Under the pieces are notes generated by a model that was not told where the DNA came from, ran no database searches, and saw only the letters and a list, made by a program, of their open reading frames with translations. From NORP294 sp047627915 (GTDB lineage Bacteria; Bacteroidota; Bacteroidia; Flavobacteriales_E; Vicingaceae): 64,000 nt of DNA. Each line of letters starts with the position of its first letter. Position 1 is the stretch's first letter. Location: NCBI GenBank assembly GCA_047627915.1, contig JBLHTZ010000003.1:1-64000 (forward strand). Direction: 5' to 3'. The position numbers and the translations under genes are program-made. This document shows, piece after piece, positions 44,178-52,947 of the stretch.

Positions 44178-45662
44178 TCACATCCACTTCTCATTAGAAC
44201 TTTCTATTTTATACAGCAGGTAATTGTACAACTCATCAGCAACATCAGCATCTAGTTGCCACATTCGTAAACTACCTGCAGCCGTATAAAAATCTAAATG
44301 AGCAGTATTTCTCCTTTTTTGAAACACATTCTGCTTTATTGCTACGCTTTGCAATTTATAGTGCTTCAATATTTCTGTTTTAGGGAAAATCCAACCTTTG
44401 TGCAACTGCATTACTTCCGAGGTTAATGCCAACCGCATGTTGGCTGCATATTTCAAACTCAGCGGAAGGCTAACCATCAACACCAAAATAGCGAGAAATA
44501 AAAAATTAATATTTAACAAACTTAGGAAGCCAATGAAGATTGAGGGAAGCAAAGAGAAGAAAAGCACCATTTGAATTTTTAAGTAAGGATTCGCTTTAAA
44601 TGTTAAAGAGGTTTGTCTTAACTCTGGGAAAAAATTTCGAATAACAGCGTCTAATTGAGCTTGCTTGCAGCCAGGAATCATTAACGATTGCTTATCACTC
44701 GAAGCAATGCTGCTTGCTTGCTTCACCACCAATGTTTTAATACCAAAGAGCTTTCTGAGCGGATTGCTTGAATACTTCAGGTATTGAATTTTTGAGATTG
44801 GTATCTGATACTCCACTCGTTTTAATAAGCCTGAAACATTTACCACTTCTTTTAAGCCTAGAAAAAATTGAAGATGATGGTACTTTAAAAAAGCCATTAC
44901 CACTGATATCACTATCGAAATAACCAATAAACTAAGCAACAACAAAGGCAATACCATTAACCATTTAGATAAAATAAACTCTTCTCCGTCTGTTATATAA
45001 TCCTGAAAAAGCGTAAAAAAGAAATCTTGACTTTGCCAATAATACCCATTGATTAATGCAAATAACGCCAGACTGGTTTTCAAGTGATTTTCCGTTAACC
45101 CAACTTTTAAAACATCAATAGCTTTGAGCGAAATAATAGGCTCCTTTAATGGTTCTGAACGGCCTTCAACGTCACGTTCTGCTTCCTGAAATTGACTTTC
45201 ATCCGTTTGTAGGTTTTTCTTCTCAATTAAGTATTCTTGAATCGACCGTGCAAATGTATCGGGCAAGGCCACTATTTCTAATTCCTTAGTGCCAGACCCT
45301 GCAGTGTCGATTTTCAAACCAACTACTTTTAACGCTCTCTGAACAACATTTTGATCAATGTGCACGGATTGAATTCGTTCGAATGGTACTGCAATTTTCT
45401 CTCTATTGAACAATCCTTTTTCAATAATAAACTCACCTTCATCAATGTAAAAAACAAACCTTTTGTACACCAATATGGAATAAACCAGAGTTAATAGAAC
45501 AATAACAACGATTGCAACCCACAGGAAAAGCATCCCTGTGTTCATGCTGAATTGAACCACAAAAAAGTAAAATATAAAATTAACTGCCTTTCGCAGGTTT
45601 TTAAAGAAGATAACAATTACACCTACAGACGATTGCCTTTGTGGTTTTTCTAAATCAAGCAT
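44178..45662 (-). CDS. PH domain-containing membrane protein (YdbT-like)
   Basis: The 494-residue protein has pairs of membrane helices alternating with three bacterial PH (bPH2, DUF304) domains, as in Bacillus YdbT. The domains show as FYIDEGEFIIEKGLFNRE near 70, KIQYLKYSSNPLRKLFGIK near 295, and a last one with KHYKLQSVAIKQNVFQKRR near 430. Such pairs are linked in Bacillus to resistance to bacteriocins, but the mechanism is open. It overlaps the smaller PH-domain gene by eight bases, the usual YdbS-YdbT arrangement. Confidence 0.88.
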   Translation of the reverse strand: MLDLEKPQRQSSVGVIVIFFKNLRKAVNFIFYFFVVQFSMNTGMLFLWVAIVVIVLLTLVYSILVYKRFVFYIDEGEFIIEKGLFNREKIAVPFERIQSVHIDQNVVQRALKVVGLKIDTAGSGTKELEIVALPDTFARSIQEYLIEKKNLQTDESQFQEAERDVEGRSEPLKEPIISLKAIDVLKVGLTENHLKTSLALFALINGYYWQSQDFFFTLFQDYITDGEEFILSKWLMVLPLLLLSLLVISIVISVVMAFLKYHHLQFFLGLKEVVNVSGLLKRVEYQIPISKIQYLKYSSNPLRKLFGIKTLVVKQASSIASSDKQSLMIPGCKQAQLDAVIRNFFPELRQTSLTFKANPYLKIQMVLFFSLLPSIFIGFLSLLNINFLFLAILVLMVSLPLSLKYAANMRLALTSEVMQLHKGWIFPKTEILKHYKLQSVAIKQNVFQKRRNTAHLDFYTAAGSLRMWQLDADVADELYNYLLYKIESSNEKWM

Positions 45663-46176
45663 AGGTAATGCTCAATTTTGAAATGTGGTCCTTTAAACGA
45701 TGTGCATCTTCAACTTTTAAACCAGGTATTGAAATATCACTACTTGATCCACCCGCTGTATACACTTTCACTTCGCCTAAATCAAACAATCGAGCCAACG
45801 GGCTTTGATATACTTCTATGTGCTGAACTCTGTTAAAAGGTACACTCGTCATTGCGAAAAAAAACAAGCCAGACTTGAACGAAATATCATTTTGTCGCAA
45901 AACATACCCCTTTACAGCAAATCCTTTATTCTCGAGCAAATAAACTAGCAAAAAGATAAAAACAACAACACTAATGGGTTGCCACCATTCGAGGTTGGAG
46001 ATGATGCCGAAAATAATGGATATTGAGCCAAATATTAAAAATAGAATGCTCACAAATAATATTCGAAGCCATAAATAATCTTTCTCTAATTTATGAAAAT
46101 CAGAATGTTCTAATTGAGGAAGCGAAGCCATTTCAATGACTGAATTCTCAAATTTAATGTGTGAATTGCTTTCCAT
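45655..46176 (-). CDS. PH domain-containing membrane protein (YdbS-like)
   Basis: This 173-residue partner of the next gene has two membrane helices (about 35-58 and 62-82) and one bPH2 domain (about 90-170), with SFKSGLFFFAMTSVPFNRVQ and the later FDLGEVKVYTAGGSS. The two proteins probably form a complex in the inner membrane. Its ATG follows directly on the stop of the pyrophosphohydrolase gene. Confidence 0.88.
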   Translation of the reverse strand: MESNSHIKFENSVIEMASLPQLEHSDFHKLEKDYLWLRILFVSILFLIFGSISIIFGIISNLEWWQPISVVVFIFLLVYLLENKGFAVKGYVLRQNDISFKSGLFFFAMTSVPFNRVQHIEVYQSPLARLFDLGEVKVYTAGGSSSDISIPGLKVEDAHRLKDHISKLSITYA

Positions 46177-46503
46177 TTATGTCAATTTGTTGTTTTCCTT
46201 GTGCCTCGTTGAGTCCCGCTTCGTCTTCTTATCTAAATTCTTCTGCAAGGCTGATTGTAGATCCACCCCAGTTTGGTTGGCCAAGCAAATAATTACAAAA
46301 AGCACATCCGCTAATTCATCGCCCAAGTCTTTGCCTTTATCACTCTCCTTTTCTGATTGTTCGCCATATCGGCGAGCGATAATCCGTGCAACCTCACCTA
46401 CTTCTTCAGTAAGCTGCGCCATATTCGTTAGTTCATTAAAATAACGAACGCCGTATTCTTTAATCCAATCGTCTACTGCTCTTTGAGCTTGCTCTAAGGT
46501 CAT
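46177..46503 (-). CDS. MazG-like nucleotide pyrophosphohydrolase
   Basis: This 108-residue all-helical protein belongs to the MazG superfamily, which hydrolyses non-canonical or excess NTPs to NMP and pyrophosphate. The metal-binding pattern is seen as QLTEEVGEVAR (ExxE) near 30 and LGDELADVLFVII (ExxD) near 61. Short single-domain forms like this usually act as dimers or tetramers. It begins one base after dtd, so a housekeeping operon dtd-mazG-ydbS-ydbT runs on the minus strand. Confidence 0.9.
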   Translation of the reverse strand: MTLEQAQRAVDDWIKEYGVRYFNELTNMAQLTEEVGEVARIIARRYGEQSEKESDKGKDLGDELADVLFVIICLANQTGVDLQSALQKNLDKKTKRDSTRHKENNKLT

Positions 46504-46504
46504 C

Positions 46505-46957
46505 TTATTCTTTATTTTTTGAGTCTAAACTTATGGTAACAGGACCATCATTTACCAAGCTAACCTTCATATCCGCTCCAAACCTACCACATGCAATCGG
46601 CTTACCGAATTCTGAAGCGATAGTATCTTTAAAGTCTTCGTACATTTTTTCGGCAAAATCAGGCTTTGCAGCTTTAATAAATGAAGGTCGATTCCCTTTC
46701 TTTGTCGAAGCATGCAATGTAAGTTGAGAAACTACTAATACTCCTCCATGAACATCTTTCAGAGATAAATTCATATTTCCATTCTCATCACCAAAAATTC
46801 GCATGTTGCATACTTTTCTGCACAGCCAATCAATGTCTTCTTTCGTATCTGCTTCTTCAATTCCCAACAGTAAAAGTAATCCTTGACTTATCTCTCCAAC
46901 AATTTCACGATCAACTGTGACCTTCGCTTGTGATACTCTTTGAATGATGACTCTCAT
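46505..46957 (-). CDS. dtd: D-aminoacyl-tRNA deacylase
   Basis: Dtd removes D-amino acids (and glycine misloaded on tRNA-Ala) from tRNA. The 150-residue protein has MRVIIQRVSQAKVTVD at the start, the SQLTLHA motif near 80 and the Gly-cisPro motif in NDGPVTISLDS near 137, the parts of its RNA-based active site. The length is normal. It is the first gene of a minus-strand run with the pyrophosphohydrolase and PH-domain genes. Confidence 0.97.
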   Translation of the reverse strand: MRVIIQRVSQAKVTVDREIVGEISQGLLLLLGIEEADTKEDIDWLCRKVCNMRIFGDENGNMNLSLKDVHGGVLVVSQLTLHASTKKGNRPSFIKAAKPDFAEKMYEDFKDTIASEFGKPIACGRFGADMKVSLVNDGPVTISLDSKNKE

Positions 46958-47087
46958 ATATTTAAATCATGAATGTAAAGTGATGAATGTACAATCCAAT
47001 TACTCGCTACCTTAGAACGAAAAACATTCCCATCTAAAATCAATCGTTCAACTCATTTTTTAAAAACTCATTCCATCGATCCGCTTT

Positions 47088-47132
47088 AGAATTACATTGA
47101 TTCGTAATTCAACATTCTAAAATTCGTAATTC
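47088..47132. repeat. Short intergenic repeats, ATTCGTAATTC type
   Basis: GAATTAC, ATTCGTAATTC and a second ATTCGTAATTC lie in the gap between rsgA and dtd, the same element as before engB. The rest of 46958-47136 shows no gene. Confidence 0.5.
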
Positions 47133-47136
47133 CATA

Positions 47137-48087
47137 TTATCCTCTCACTCCTTTTGCTCTGTGGTGCTCTCTTTCATCATCATAATAAATGGAAAGATAG
47201 TTTTCATATCGTTCAGCTGCAATTTCGCCAGCTTCTACCGCCTCTTTTACAGCGCATTTGGGCTCATTTATATGAACACAGTTATTGAACTTACAGCCCT
47301 CCATTCTACTCCTCATTTCAGGAAAATAATGAGACAAAAACTCATTCTCCAACTCCACTGTTCCAAATCCTTTAATTCCTGGAGTATCTATTATTTTACC
47401 ACCGAACGGCAATTCGAATAATTCAGCAAAAGTAGTCGTATGCTTTCCTGTTTTATGGTAATCAGAAATTTCTGAAGTTTTTAGTTTGAAATTTTCGTCC
47501 AAAGCATTAACAAGAGTGCTCTTCCCTACACCAGAGTGACCAGAAAAAATAGAGGTCTTTCCTGTCATTTTAGCTTTGAGTTCCTCAATCCCTGTTTTCT
47601 CCTCTGCAGAAACTTCTAACTGCTGATAACCTGCTGAATCGTAAATCGACTTCCATCGCTCCAGCTCTTCTTTTTGCTGCTCAGTTTTGTATAAATCAAT
47701 TTTATTATATACCAAAACAGTGGGTATTCGATACGCCTCAGCTGCGGCCAAAAACCGGTCTACAAAACCTAAGGTAGTTGGTGGGTGATGAATTGTGATG
47801 ACTAAAAACAGTTGATCAATGTTGGCAGCTATGATTTGAATTTGCTTTGAAAGATTAATCGAGCGCCGAACAATATAATTCTTGCGATCTTCAATGGTAT
47901 GAATAACCCCATCTTCGCCTTCCATGTGAAAACGCACAAAATCACCAACGGCTACTGGGTTGGTACTTTTCAAGCCCTTCAAGCGAAATTTACCTTTCAA
48001 ACGGGCATTAATTCGCTGTCTATCATCCTTTTCTACTTCATACCAACTTCCTGTAGACTTTACTACTAAACCTCTAAATTCTTCCAT
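47137..48087 (-). CDS. rsgA: Ribosome small-subunit-dependent GTPase RsgA
   Basis: RsgA checks late maturation of the 30S subunit. The 316-residue protein has an N-terminal OB domain (about 1-70), a circularly permuted GTPase with VYNKIDLY (G4) near 125 before the P-loop GHSGVGKST near 182 and DTPGIKGFG (G3) near 230, and a C-terminal zinc site with spaced cysteines and a histidine in NNCVHINEPKCA. It diverges from gldA with 53 bases between the two ATGs. Confidence 0.97.
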   Translation of the reverse strand: MEEFRGLVVKSTGSWYEVEKDDRQRINARLKGKFRLKGLKSTNPVAVGDFVRFHMEGEDGVIHTIEDRKNYIVRRSINLSKQIQIIAANIDQLFLVITIHHPPTTLGFVDRFLAAAEAYRIPTVLVYNKIDLYKTEQQKEELERWKSIYDSAGYQQLEVSAEEKTGIEELKAKMTGKTSIFSGHSGVGKSTLVNALDENFKLKTSEISDYHKTGKHTTTFAELFELPFGGKIIDTPGIKGFGTVELENEFLSHYFPEMRSRMEGCKFNNCVHINEPKCAVKEAVEAGEIAAERYENYLSIYYDDEREHHRAKGVRG

Positions 48088-48140
48088 ATTTCAGCCCTTA
48101 AATTTAGTAAATTCGTGCTGCATTATAGAAGAGAAAAAAG

Positions 48141-49046
48141 ATGTCGATTGTTGTAAAAAATGTAACAAAGTTATACGGAGAGCAAAAAGCTTTGGACAAT
48201 GTAAGTTTCAGCGTTAACCCAGGAGAAATTGTGGGATTTTTAGGACCTAATGGCGCAGGAAAATCTACTATGATGAAGATTATTACTGGCTTCATCCCTT
48301 CCAATAAAGGAGAGACTTATGTTTGCGATTTAGATGTGAGTAAAGCTCCCTTACAAACAAAGAAGAAAATTGGATATTTAGCTGAACAAAACCCACTTTA
48401 TTACGACATGTATGTTCGGGAGTACTTGAGCTTTATTGCAGGAGTATTTAAAATAAAAAACACCGGCGAAAGAATCGATGAATTAATCCAAATGGTGGGG
48501 CTAACTGTTGAGCAAAATAAAAAAATTGGACAACTTTCAAAAGGATACAAGCAAAGAGTTGGTCTTGCACAAGCTTTAATTCACGACCCAGAAGTTCTGA
48601 TCTTAGACGAACCGACTACAGGATTGGACCCAAACCAACTGGAGGAAATTCGAGGTTTAATTAAGAAGATTGGAGCATCAAAGACCGTAATGCTTTCAAC
48701 TCATATCATGCAGGAAGTGGAAGCCATTTGCGATCGAGTAATTATTATCAACAAAGGAAAGATTGTAGCCAACGAGAAAGCTGAAAACTTAAGCTCGTTG
48801 CTAAACAGCAAGAACGCAATACAAATTGAGTTTGAAAAAGCGATTGATGAGACGGCGTTGCAAAATATGAACGGAGTTCAATCAATAGAAAAACAAAGGG
48901 GTAATAATTATTTAATTCAAAGTAATTCTACACTGGACATTAGAAACGAGTTGTTTCAATTTGCAATTACCCAAGGAACCACCGTTTTAACCTTAAAAAA
49001 AGAAGAGTTAAAACTGGAAGACATTTTCAAACAATTGACTACGTAA
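48141..49046 (+). CDS. gldA: Gliding motility ABC transporter ATPase GldA
   Basis: GldA is the ATPase of the GldAFG transporter, needed for gliding in Flavobacterium johnsoniae. The 301-residue protein has Walker A GPNGAGKST at 35-43, the ABC signature LSKGYKQRVGLAQAL near 131, Walker B VLILDEPTTGLDP near 152 and a C-terminal extension of about 90 residues typical of the GldA type. The permease genes gldF and gldG are not in the window. Other DrrA-like ATPases are similar, so the name rests on length and on the taxon. It is followed by metK after 72 bases. Confidence 0.88.
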   Translation: MSIVVKNVTKLYGEQKALDNVSFSVNPGEIVGFLGPNGAGKSTMMKIITGFIPSNKGETYVCDLDVSKAPLQTKKKIGYLAEQNPLYYDMYVREYLSFIAGVFKIKNTGERIDELIQMVGLTVEQNKKIGQLSKGYKQRVGLAQALIHDPEVLILDEPTTGLDPNQLEEIRGLIKKIGASKTVMLSTHIMQEVEAICDRVIIINKGKIVANEKAENLSSLLNSKNAIQIEFEKAIDETALQNMNGVQSIEKQRGNNYLIQSNSTLDIRNELFQFAITQGTTVLTLKKEELKLEDIFKQLTT

Positions 49047-49118
49047 GAATCTAGAATTATTTAAATAAAAAACTTTTTCAATTCGTACTTTAGCGAACCT
49101 AAAATTTAATAGAAGAAT

Positions 49119-50372
49119 ATGTCATACTTATTTACTTCAGAATCTGTTTCAGAAGGGCATCCTGATAAAGTTGCCGATCAGATTTCTGACGCATTAATCG
49201 ATAACTTTTTAGCTTTTGATAAAGATTCAAAAGTTGCTTGCGAAACTTTAGTTACTACGGGACAAGTTGTTTTGGCAGGTGAAGTAAAATCGAAAGCATA
49301 CCTTGACGTACAAGTTATAGCACGAGATGTAATTAACAAAATTGGTTACAACAAAGGAGAATACATGTTCGACGGTAATAGTTGTGGAGTATTTTCTGCA
49401 ATACACGAGCAATCTCCAGACATCAACCAAGGAGTAGAGCGAGCCAATCCAGAAGACCAAGGTGCAGGTGACCAAGGAATGATGTTCGGTTATGCAACGA
49501 ATGAAACTCCTTCTTACATGCCACTCCCTTTAGAAATTTCACACATGTTGTTGAAAGAGTTGGCTGAATTAAGAAGAGAAAATAAAGAAATCACATACTT
49601 ACGCCCAGATTCAAAGTCTCAAGTAACCATTGAGTACGACGAAAACAACAAGCCTGTTGGAATTGATGCGATCGTTATTTCAACGCAACACGACGATTTT
49701 GATACAGAGGTTAACATGTTAGCTAAGATCAAGAAAGACATGCTTGAAATTTTGGTACCTAGAGTGAAAGCTCTTTTGCCTATAGAAACTCAAGCATTAT
49801 TTGACGATCAAATCACATATCACATTAATCCTACTGGAATTTTCGTAATTGGCGGACCTCATGGAGACACAGGGTTAACCGGAAGAAAAATTATTGTCGA
49901 CACGTACGGAGGAAAGGGCGCTCACGGTGGTGGTGCATTTTCTGGAAAAGATCCAAGTAAGGTTGACCGGTCTGCTGCTTATGCAACAAGACACATTGCA
50001 AAAAACATTGTTGCAGCAGGCCTAGCCGACGAAGCATTAGTGCAAGTTGCATATGCTATTGGTGTTGCAAAACCGATGGGGTTATATGTAAACACTTACG
50101 GTACTTCGAAAGTTAAGATGACTGATGGAGATGTAGCTAAAAAATTAGCTGAAATTTTCGACATGAGACCTTATGCAATCGAACAACGCTTTGCTTTAAG
50201 AACTCCTATTTATTCTGAAACTGCTGCTTATGGTCACATGGGAAGAACTTGTGAAGAAGTTGAAAAGACCTTTACTTCTCCAAATGGCGAAACCATTAGC
50301 ATGACTGTAAAATTATTCCCTTGGGAAGAATTGAACTACGTAGACAAAGTAAAAGCTGCTTTTGGACTATAA
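49119..50372 (+). CDS. metK: S-adenosylmethionine synthetase
   Basis: MetK makes S-adenosylmethionine from methionine and ATP. The 417-residue protein starts with FTSESVSEGHPDKVADQISD, carries the ATP loop GAGDQGMMFGYA near 117, and GGGAFSGKDPSKVDRSAAY near 268. It is somewhat longer than the 384-residue E. coli enzyme because of an insert around 150-190. A TACTTTAG box, one mismatch from the promoter consensus, lies about 30 bases before the ATG. A strong terminator follows. Confidence 0.98.
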   Translation: MSYLFTSESVSEGHPDKVADQISDALIDNFLAFDKDSKVACETLVTTGQVVLAGEVKSKAYLDVQVIARDVINKIGYNKGEYMFDGNSCGVFSAIHEQSPDINQGVERANPEDQGAGDQGMMFGYATNETPSYMPLPLEISHMLLKELAELRRENKEITYLRPDSKSQVTIEYDENNKPVGIDAIVISTQHDDFDTEVNMLAKIKKDMLEILVPRVKALLPIETQALFDDQITYHINPTGIFVIGGPHGDTGLTGRKIIVDTYGGKGAHGGGAFSGKDPSKVDRSAAYATRHIAKNIVAAGLADEALVQVAYAIGVAKPMGLYVNTYGTSKVKMTDGDVAKKLAEIFDMRPYAIEQRFALRTPIYSETAAYGHMGRTCEEVEKTFTSPNGETISMTVKLFPWEELNYVDKVKAAFGL

Positions 50373-50390
50373 TACAAAGTGAATAAACAT

Positions 50391-50431
50391 AAAAAAGCCC
50401 TTGCGGAACGAAAGTTCTGCAAGGGCTTTTT
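50391..50431. terminator. Bidirectional terminator between metK and der
   Basis: A 13-bp stem (GCCCTTGCGGAAC and its complement, one G-T pair) with a GAAA loop is flanked by A and T runs, so it can stop both metK and the convergent der transcript. Confidence 0.9.
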
Positions 50432-50447
50432 ACTTTTAGCAAATGTT

Positions 50448-51755
50448 TTATTTCTCTCTAAAAAACAATTGCATTGGAACACCGGTAAAATCGAAGTGCT
50501 CTCGCAACCTATTCTCTATATACCTTTTATACGGCTCCTTAATATACTTTGGGTGGTTACAGTAAAATGCAAACGTTGGTTTATGAGTTGGTAGCATGGT
50601 TACATACTTCACTTTTACAAACTTGCCTTTTACTGAAGGCGGAGGATTATTTTCGAAAATAGGTAACATCACATCATTCAATTTTGAAGTGGATATTTTC
50701 TTGATTCTATTTTGATACACCTTCACTGCTGTTTCAAGCACTTCGTGAATCCGCTGCTTATCCTTTACGGAGGTAAAAATAATTGGGACATCAGTGAAAG
50801 GTTGAATTTTTTCTATTATTCTTCCTTTAAAATCCTTCATGGTATTTGAGCCTTTGTCTTCAATCAAGTCCCACTTATTTACCATAATAACGATGCCTTT
50901 CTTATTTTTTATCGCTAAGCTATATATATTCATGTCCTGAGCCATCATACCTTCATGCGCCTCAATTAGCAGCACACACACATCTGCATTTTCTATTGCT
51001 CGAATAGAACGCATAACGGAGTAAAACTCTATGTCTTCCTCTACTTTACTCTTTTTCCGTAAACCTGCTGTATCCGTTAAAATAAAATCGAATCCATAAG
51101 AATTGTACCTTGTTCCCACTGCATCTCGGGTAGTTCCAGCTATTGGTGTCACAATATTTCGCTCTTGGCCTATTAAGGTATTAATGAATGAAGATTTTCC
51201 AACATTTGGTCTCCCAACAATTGCGATTCTGGGTATATCAATCTCTTCAACCTCCTCTGGTTCATCAAACTGCGCTATCACCTCATCTAACAAATCACCA
51301 GTTCCACTTCCGTTAATACTGGAGACATTGTGTACTTCGCCTAATCCGAAATTATAAAATTCTGCTGCATCTGCAATCCGTGCATGGTTGTCTACTTTGT
51401 TTGCAACAACTAAAATCTTTTTATTTGTTTTCCGCAACAACTTGGCCACTGCATTATCTAAATCAGTAATTCCAACAGCTGCATCTACAACGAAAAGGAC
51501 AACGTTCGCTTCTTCTAAGGCTATAATTACCTGCTTCCGTATTTCTCCCTCGAATTGATCTTCAGAACCTCTTACATACCCTCCAGTATCAATTACCGAA
51601 AACTCATGTTTTCCCCATGTCGTCGTTCCATACTGACGATCTCTAGTGACTCCACTTGATTCGTCAACAATGGCCTTTCTACTCTCCGTTAATCGATTGA
51701 AAAGTGTTGATTTACCGACATTCGGTCTTCCAACTATTGCTACAATATTTCTCAT
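50448..51755 (-). CDS. der: Ribosome biogenesis GTPase Der (EngA)
   Basis: Der is a double GTPase needed for 50S assembly. The 435-residue protein has two G domains, each with GRPNVGKS (near 8 and 180), a DTGGYV or DTAGLR switch motif, and NKVD or NKWD base recognition. A C-terminal KH-like domain (about 350-435) ends near FTGVPMQLFFREK. The linker between the G domains is acidic (DEPEEVEEID). It follows era after six bases, so two ribosome GTPases are co-expressed. Confidence 0.98.
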   Translation of the reverse strand: MRNIVAIVGRPNVGKSTLFNRLTESRKAIVDESSGVTRDRQYGTTTWGKHEFSVIDTGGYVRGSEDQFEGEIRKQVIIALEEANVVLFVVDAAVGITDLDNAVAKLLRKTNKKILVVANKVDNHARIADAAEFYNFGLGEVHNVSSINGSGTGDLLDEVIAQFDEPEEVEEIDIPRIAIVGRPNVGKSSFINTLIGQERNIVTPIAGTTRDAVGTRYNSYGFDFILTDTAGLRKKSKVEEDIEFYSVMRSIRAIENADVCVLLIEAHEGMMAQDMNIYSLAIKNKKGIVIMVNKWDLIEDKGSNTMKDFKGRIIEKIQPFTDVPIIFTSVKDKQRIHEVLETAVKVYQNRIKKISTSKLNDVMLPIFENNPPPSVKGKFVKVKYVTMLPTHKPTFAFYCNHPKYIKEPYKRYIENRLREHFDFTGVPMQLFFREK

Positions 51756-51761
51756 AATTCT

Positions 51762-52640
51762 CTATAAATAACCGAATCGCTTCAGCTGCTTTTCATCGTT
51801 TCGCCAATCTTTGTTCACTTTGACAAAAAGTTCCAAAAAAATCTTCTTTCCAAAAAACTCTTCCAAATCCTTTCTCGCATCTGACCCAACTCTTTTAATC
51901 TTCTCTCCCTTCTTGCCGATAATAATTACTTTCTGACTCTCTCTGCTCACGTGAATAACAGCTCGGATTCGAATGATATTCTCTTCTTCTTTAAATTCTT
52001 CTACTTCTATCTCTACCGAATAAGGCACTTCCTGCTTGTAAATAAGCAATATTTTCTCACGTATCTTTTCTTCTACAATGAATCGTTCTGATTTATCAGT
52101 ATAGTTTTCTTTAGAATAAAAGGGTGGGCTTTCAGGAAGTAATTCCAATACTCTTTTCACGAGAAAATCAATATTAAAACCTAATAACGCTGAGATAGGA
52201 AACACTTCAGCATTTGGGAACTTTTCTGACCACAATTGAACTGCTGCTTCCATTGCAACTTGATCTGTTAAATCTATCTTATTTACTAAAATCAGCAATG
52301 GCATTTCAATTTGGCCTAAACGTAACTCCAGTTTTTCATTTTTCAATTCCTTTTGACCCAACTCTACCATTAAAACCAAAACATCAGCATCTTCTAAGCT
52401 TGCATAAACAAACTTCATCATCCCCTCTTGTAACTTGTATGCGGGGTCAACTATTCCAGGTGTGTCCGAATAAACGATTTGATAGTCTTCTTCGTTTACA
52501 ATTCCTAAAATCCGGTGCCGTGTTGTTTGAGCTTTTGGCGTAATAATTGACAACTTCTCCCCTACTAATTGATTCATCAATGTAGACTTACCAACATTTG
52601 GATGACCGATTATATTTACGAAACCTGCTTTATGTGACAT
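51762..52640 (-). CDS. era: GTPase Era
   Basis: Era binds 16S rRNA during 30S maturation. The 292-residue protein has the P-loop GHPNVGKST near 11, DTPGIVDPAY near 57, VNKIDLTD near 119 and a C-terminal KH domain with VIIIGKKGEKIKRVGSDAR near 245. I start at 52640 because upstream residues are not part of the family and the P-loop then sits at the usual distance. It is the first gene of an era-der pair and is shielded from the upstream tRNA by a terminator. Confidence 0.98.
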   Translation of the reverse strand: MSHKAGFVNIIGHPNVGKSTLMNQLVGEKLSIITPKAQTTRHRILGIVNEEDYQIVYSDTPGIVDPAYKLQEGMMKFVYASLEDADVLVLMVELGQKELKNEKLELRLGQIEMPLLILVNKIDLTDQVAMEAAVQLWSEKFPNAEVFPISALLGFNIDFLVKRVLELLPESPPFYSKENYTDKSERFIVEEKIREKILLIYKQEVPYSVEIEVEEFKEEENIIRIRAVIHVSRESQKVIIIGKKGEKIKRVGSDARKDLEEFFGKKIFLELFVKVNKDWRNDEKQLKRFGYL

Positions 52641-52687
52641 AGGTTGAGATTCAAAGTACAAAGAAACGAATTCTTAAAAAGGTGGTT

Positions 52688-52719
52688 CAAAAAAAAAGCC
52701 TCAGAAGTTTCTGAGGCTT
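52688..52719 (-). terminator. Rho-independent terminator after tRNA-fMet
   Basis: On the minus strand AAGCCTCAGAAACTTCTGAG and GCTT form a stem of about 11 bp with a small loop, followed by nine T. It lies three bases after the tRNA and before era. Confidence 0.88.
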
Positions 52720-52721
52720 AG

Positions 52722-52793
52722 TAGCGGGAGCCAGACTCGAACTGACGATCTTCGGGTTATGAGCCCGACGAGATACCACTTCTCCATCCCGCA
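52722..52793 (-). tRNA. Initiator tRNA-Met (anticodon CAT)
   Basis: The minus strand folds into a complete cloverleaf of 72 bases with anticodon CAT, a perfect D stem (GAGA/TCTC), anticodon stem and T arm with TTCGAGT. Three features mark it as the initiator rather than an elongator. Three G-C pairs (GGG/CCC) flank the anticodon loop; the 1-72 position is unpaired (T and T) above an otherwise perfect acceptor stem; and the D stem has A11-T24. The CCA end is not encoded. It has its own consensus promoter and terminator. Confidence 0.95.
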
Positions 52794-52830
52794 ATATATC
52801 TTAAGGTATTTGTTATCTATATTGGGTGGA

Positions 52831-52861
52831 CAAAAGTAAGCCTTTTTATTGATTCAACAAA
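52831..52861 (-). promoter_or_regulatory. Consensus promoter of the initiator tRNA
   Basis: TTTG (52858-52861) and TACTTTTG (52831-52838) on the minus strand are separated by 19 bases, a full match to the Bacteroidota -33/-7 promoter. The tRNA begins about 38 bases further on. Confidence 0.75.
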
Positions 52862-52947
52862 ATTCACATTTAGTTTTTTAAAACTTATTTATATTCCGCT
52901 ATTTTCTACGTACAATTGAATTGAATTCAATTAATTTAGTCCACTGA

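Noticed and set aside
52722..52793. Elongator tRNA-Met or tRNA-Ile with CAT anticodon
   Set aside because: The three G-C pairs at the anticodon loop, the mismatched 1-72 position and A11-T24 identify the initiator.
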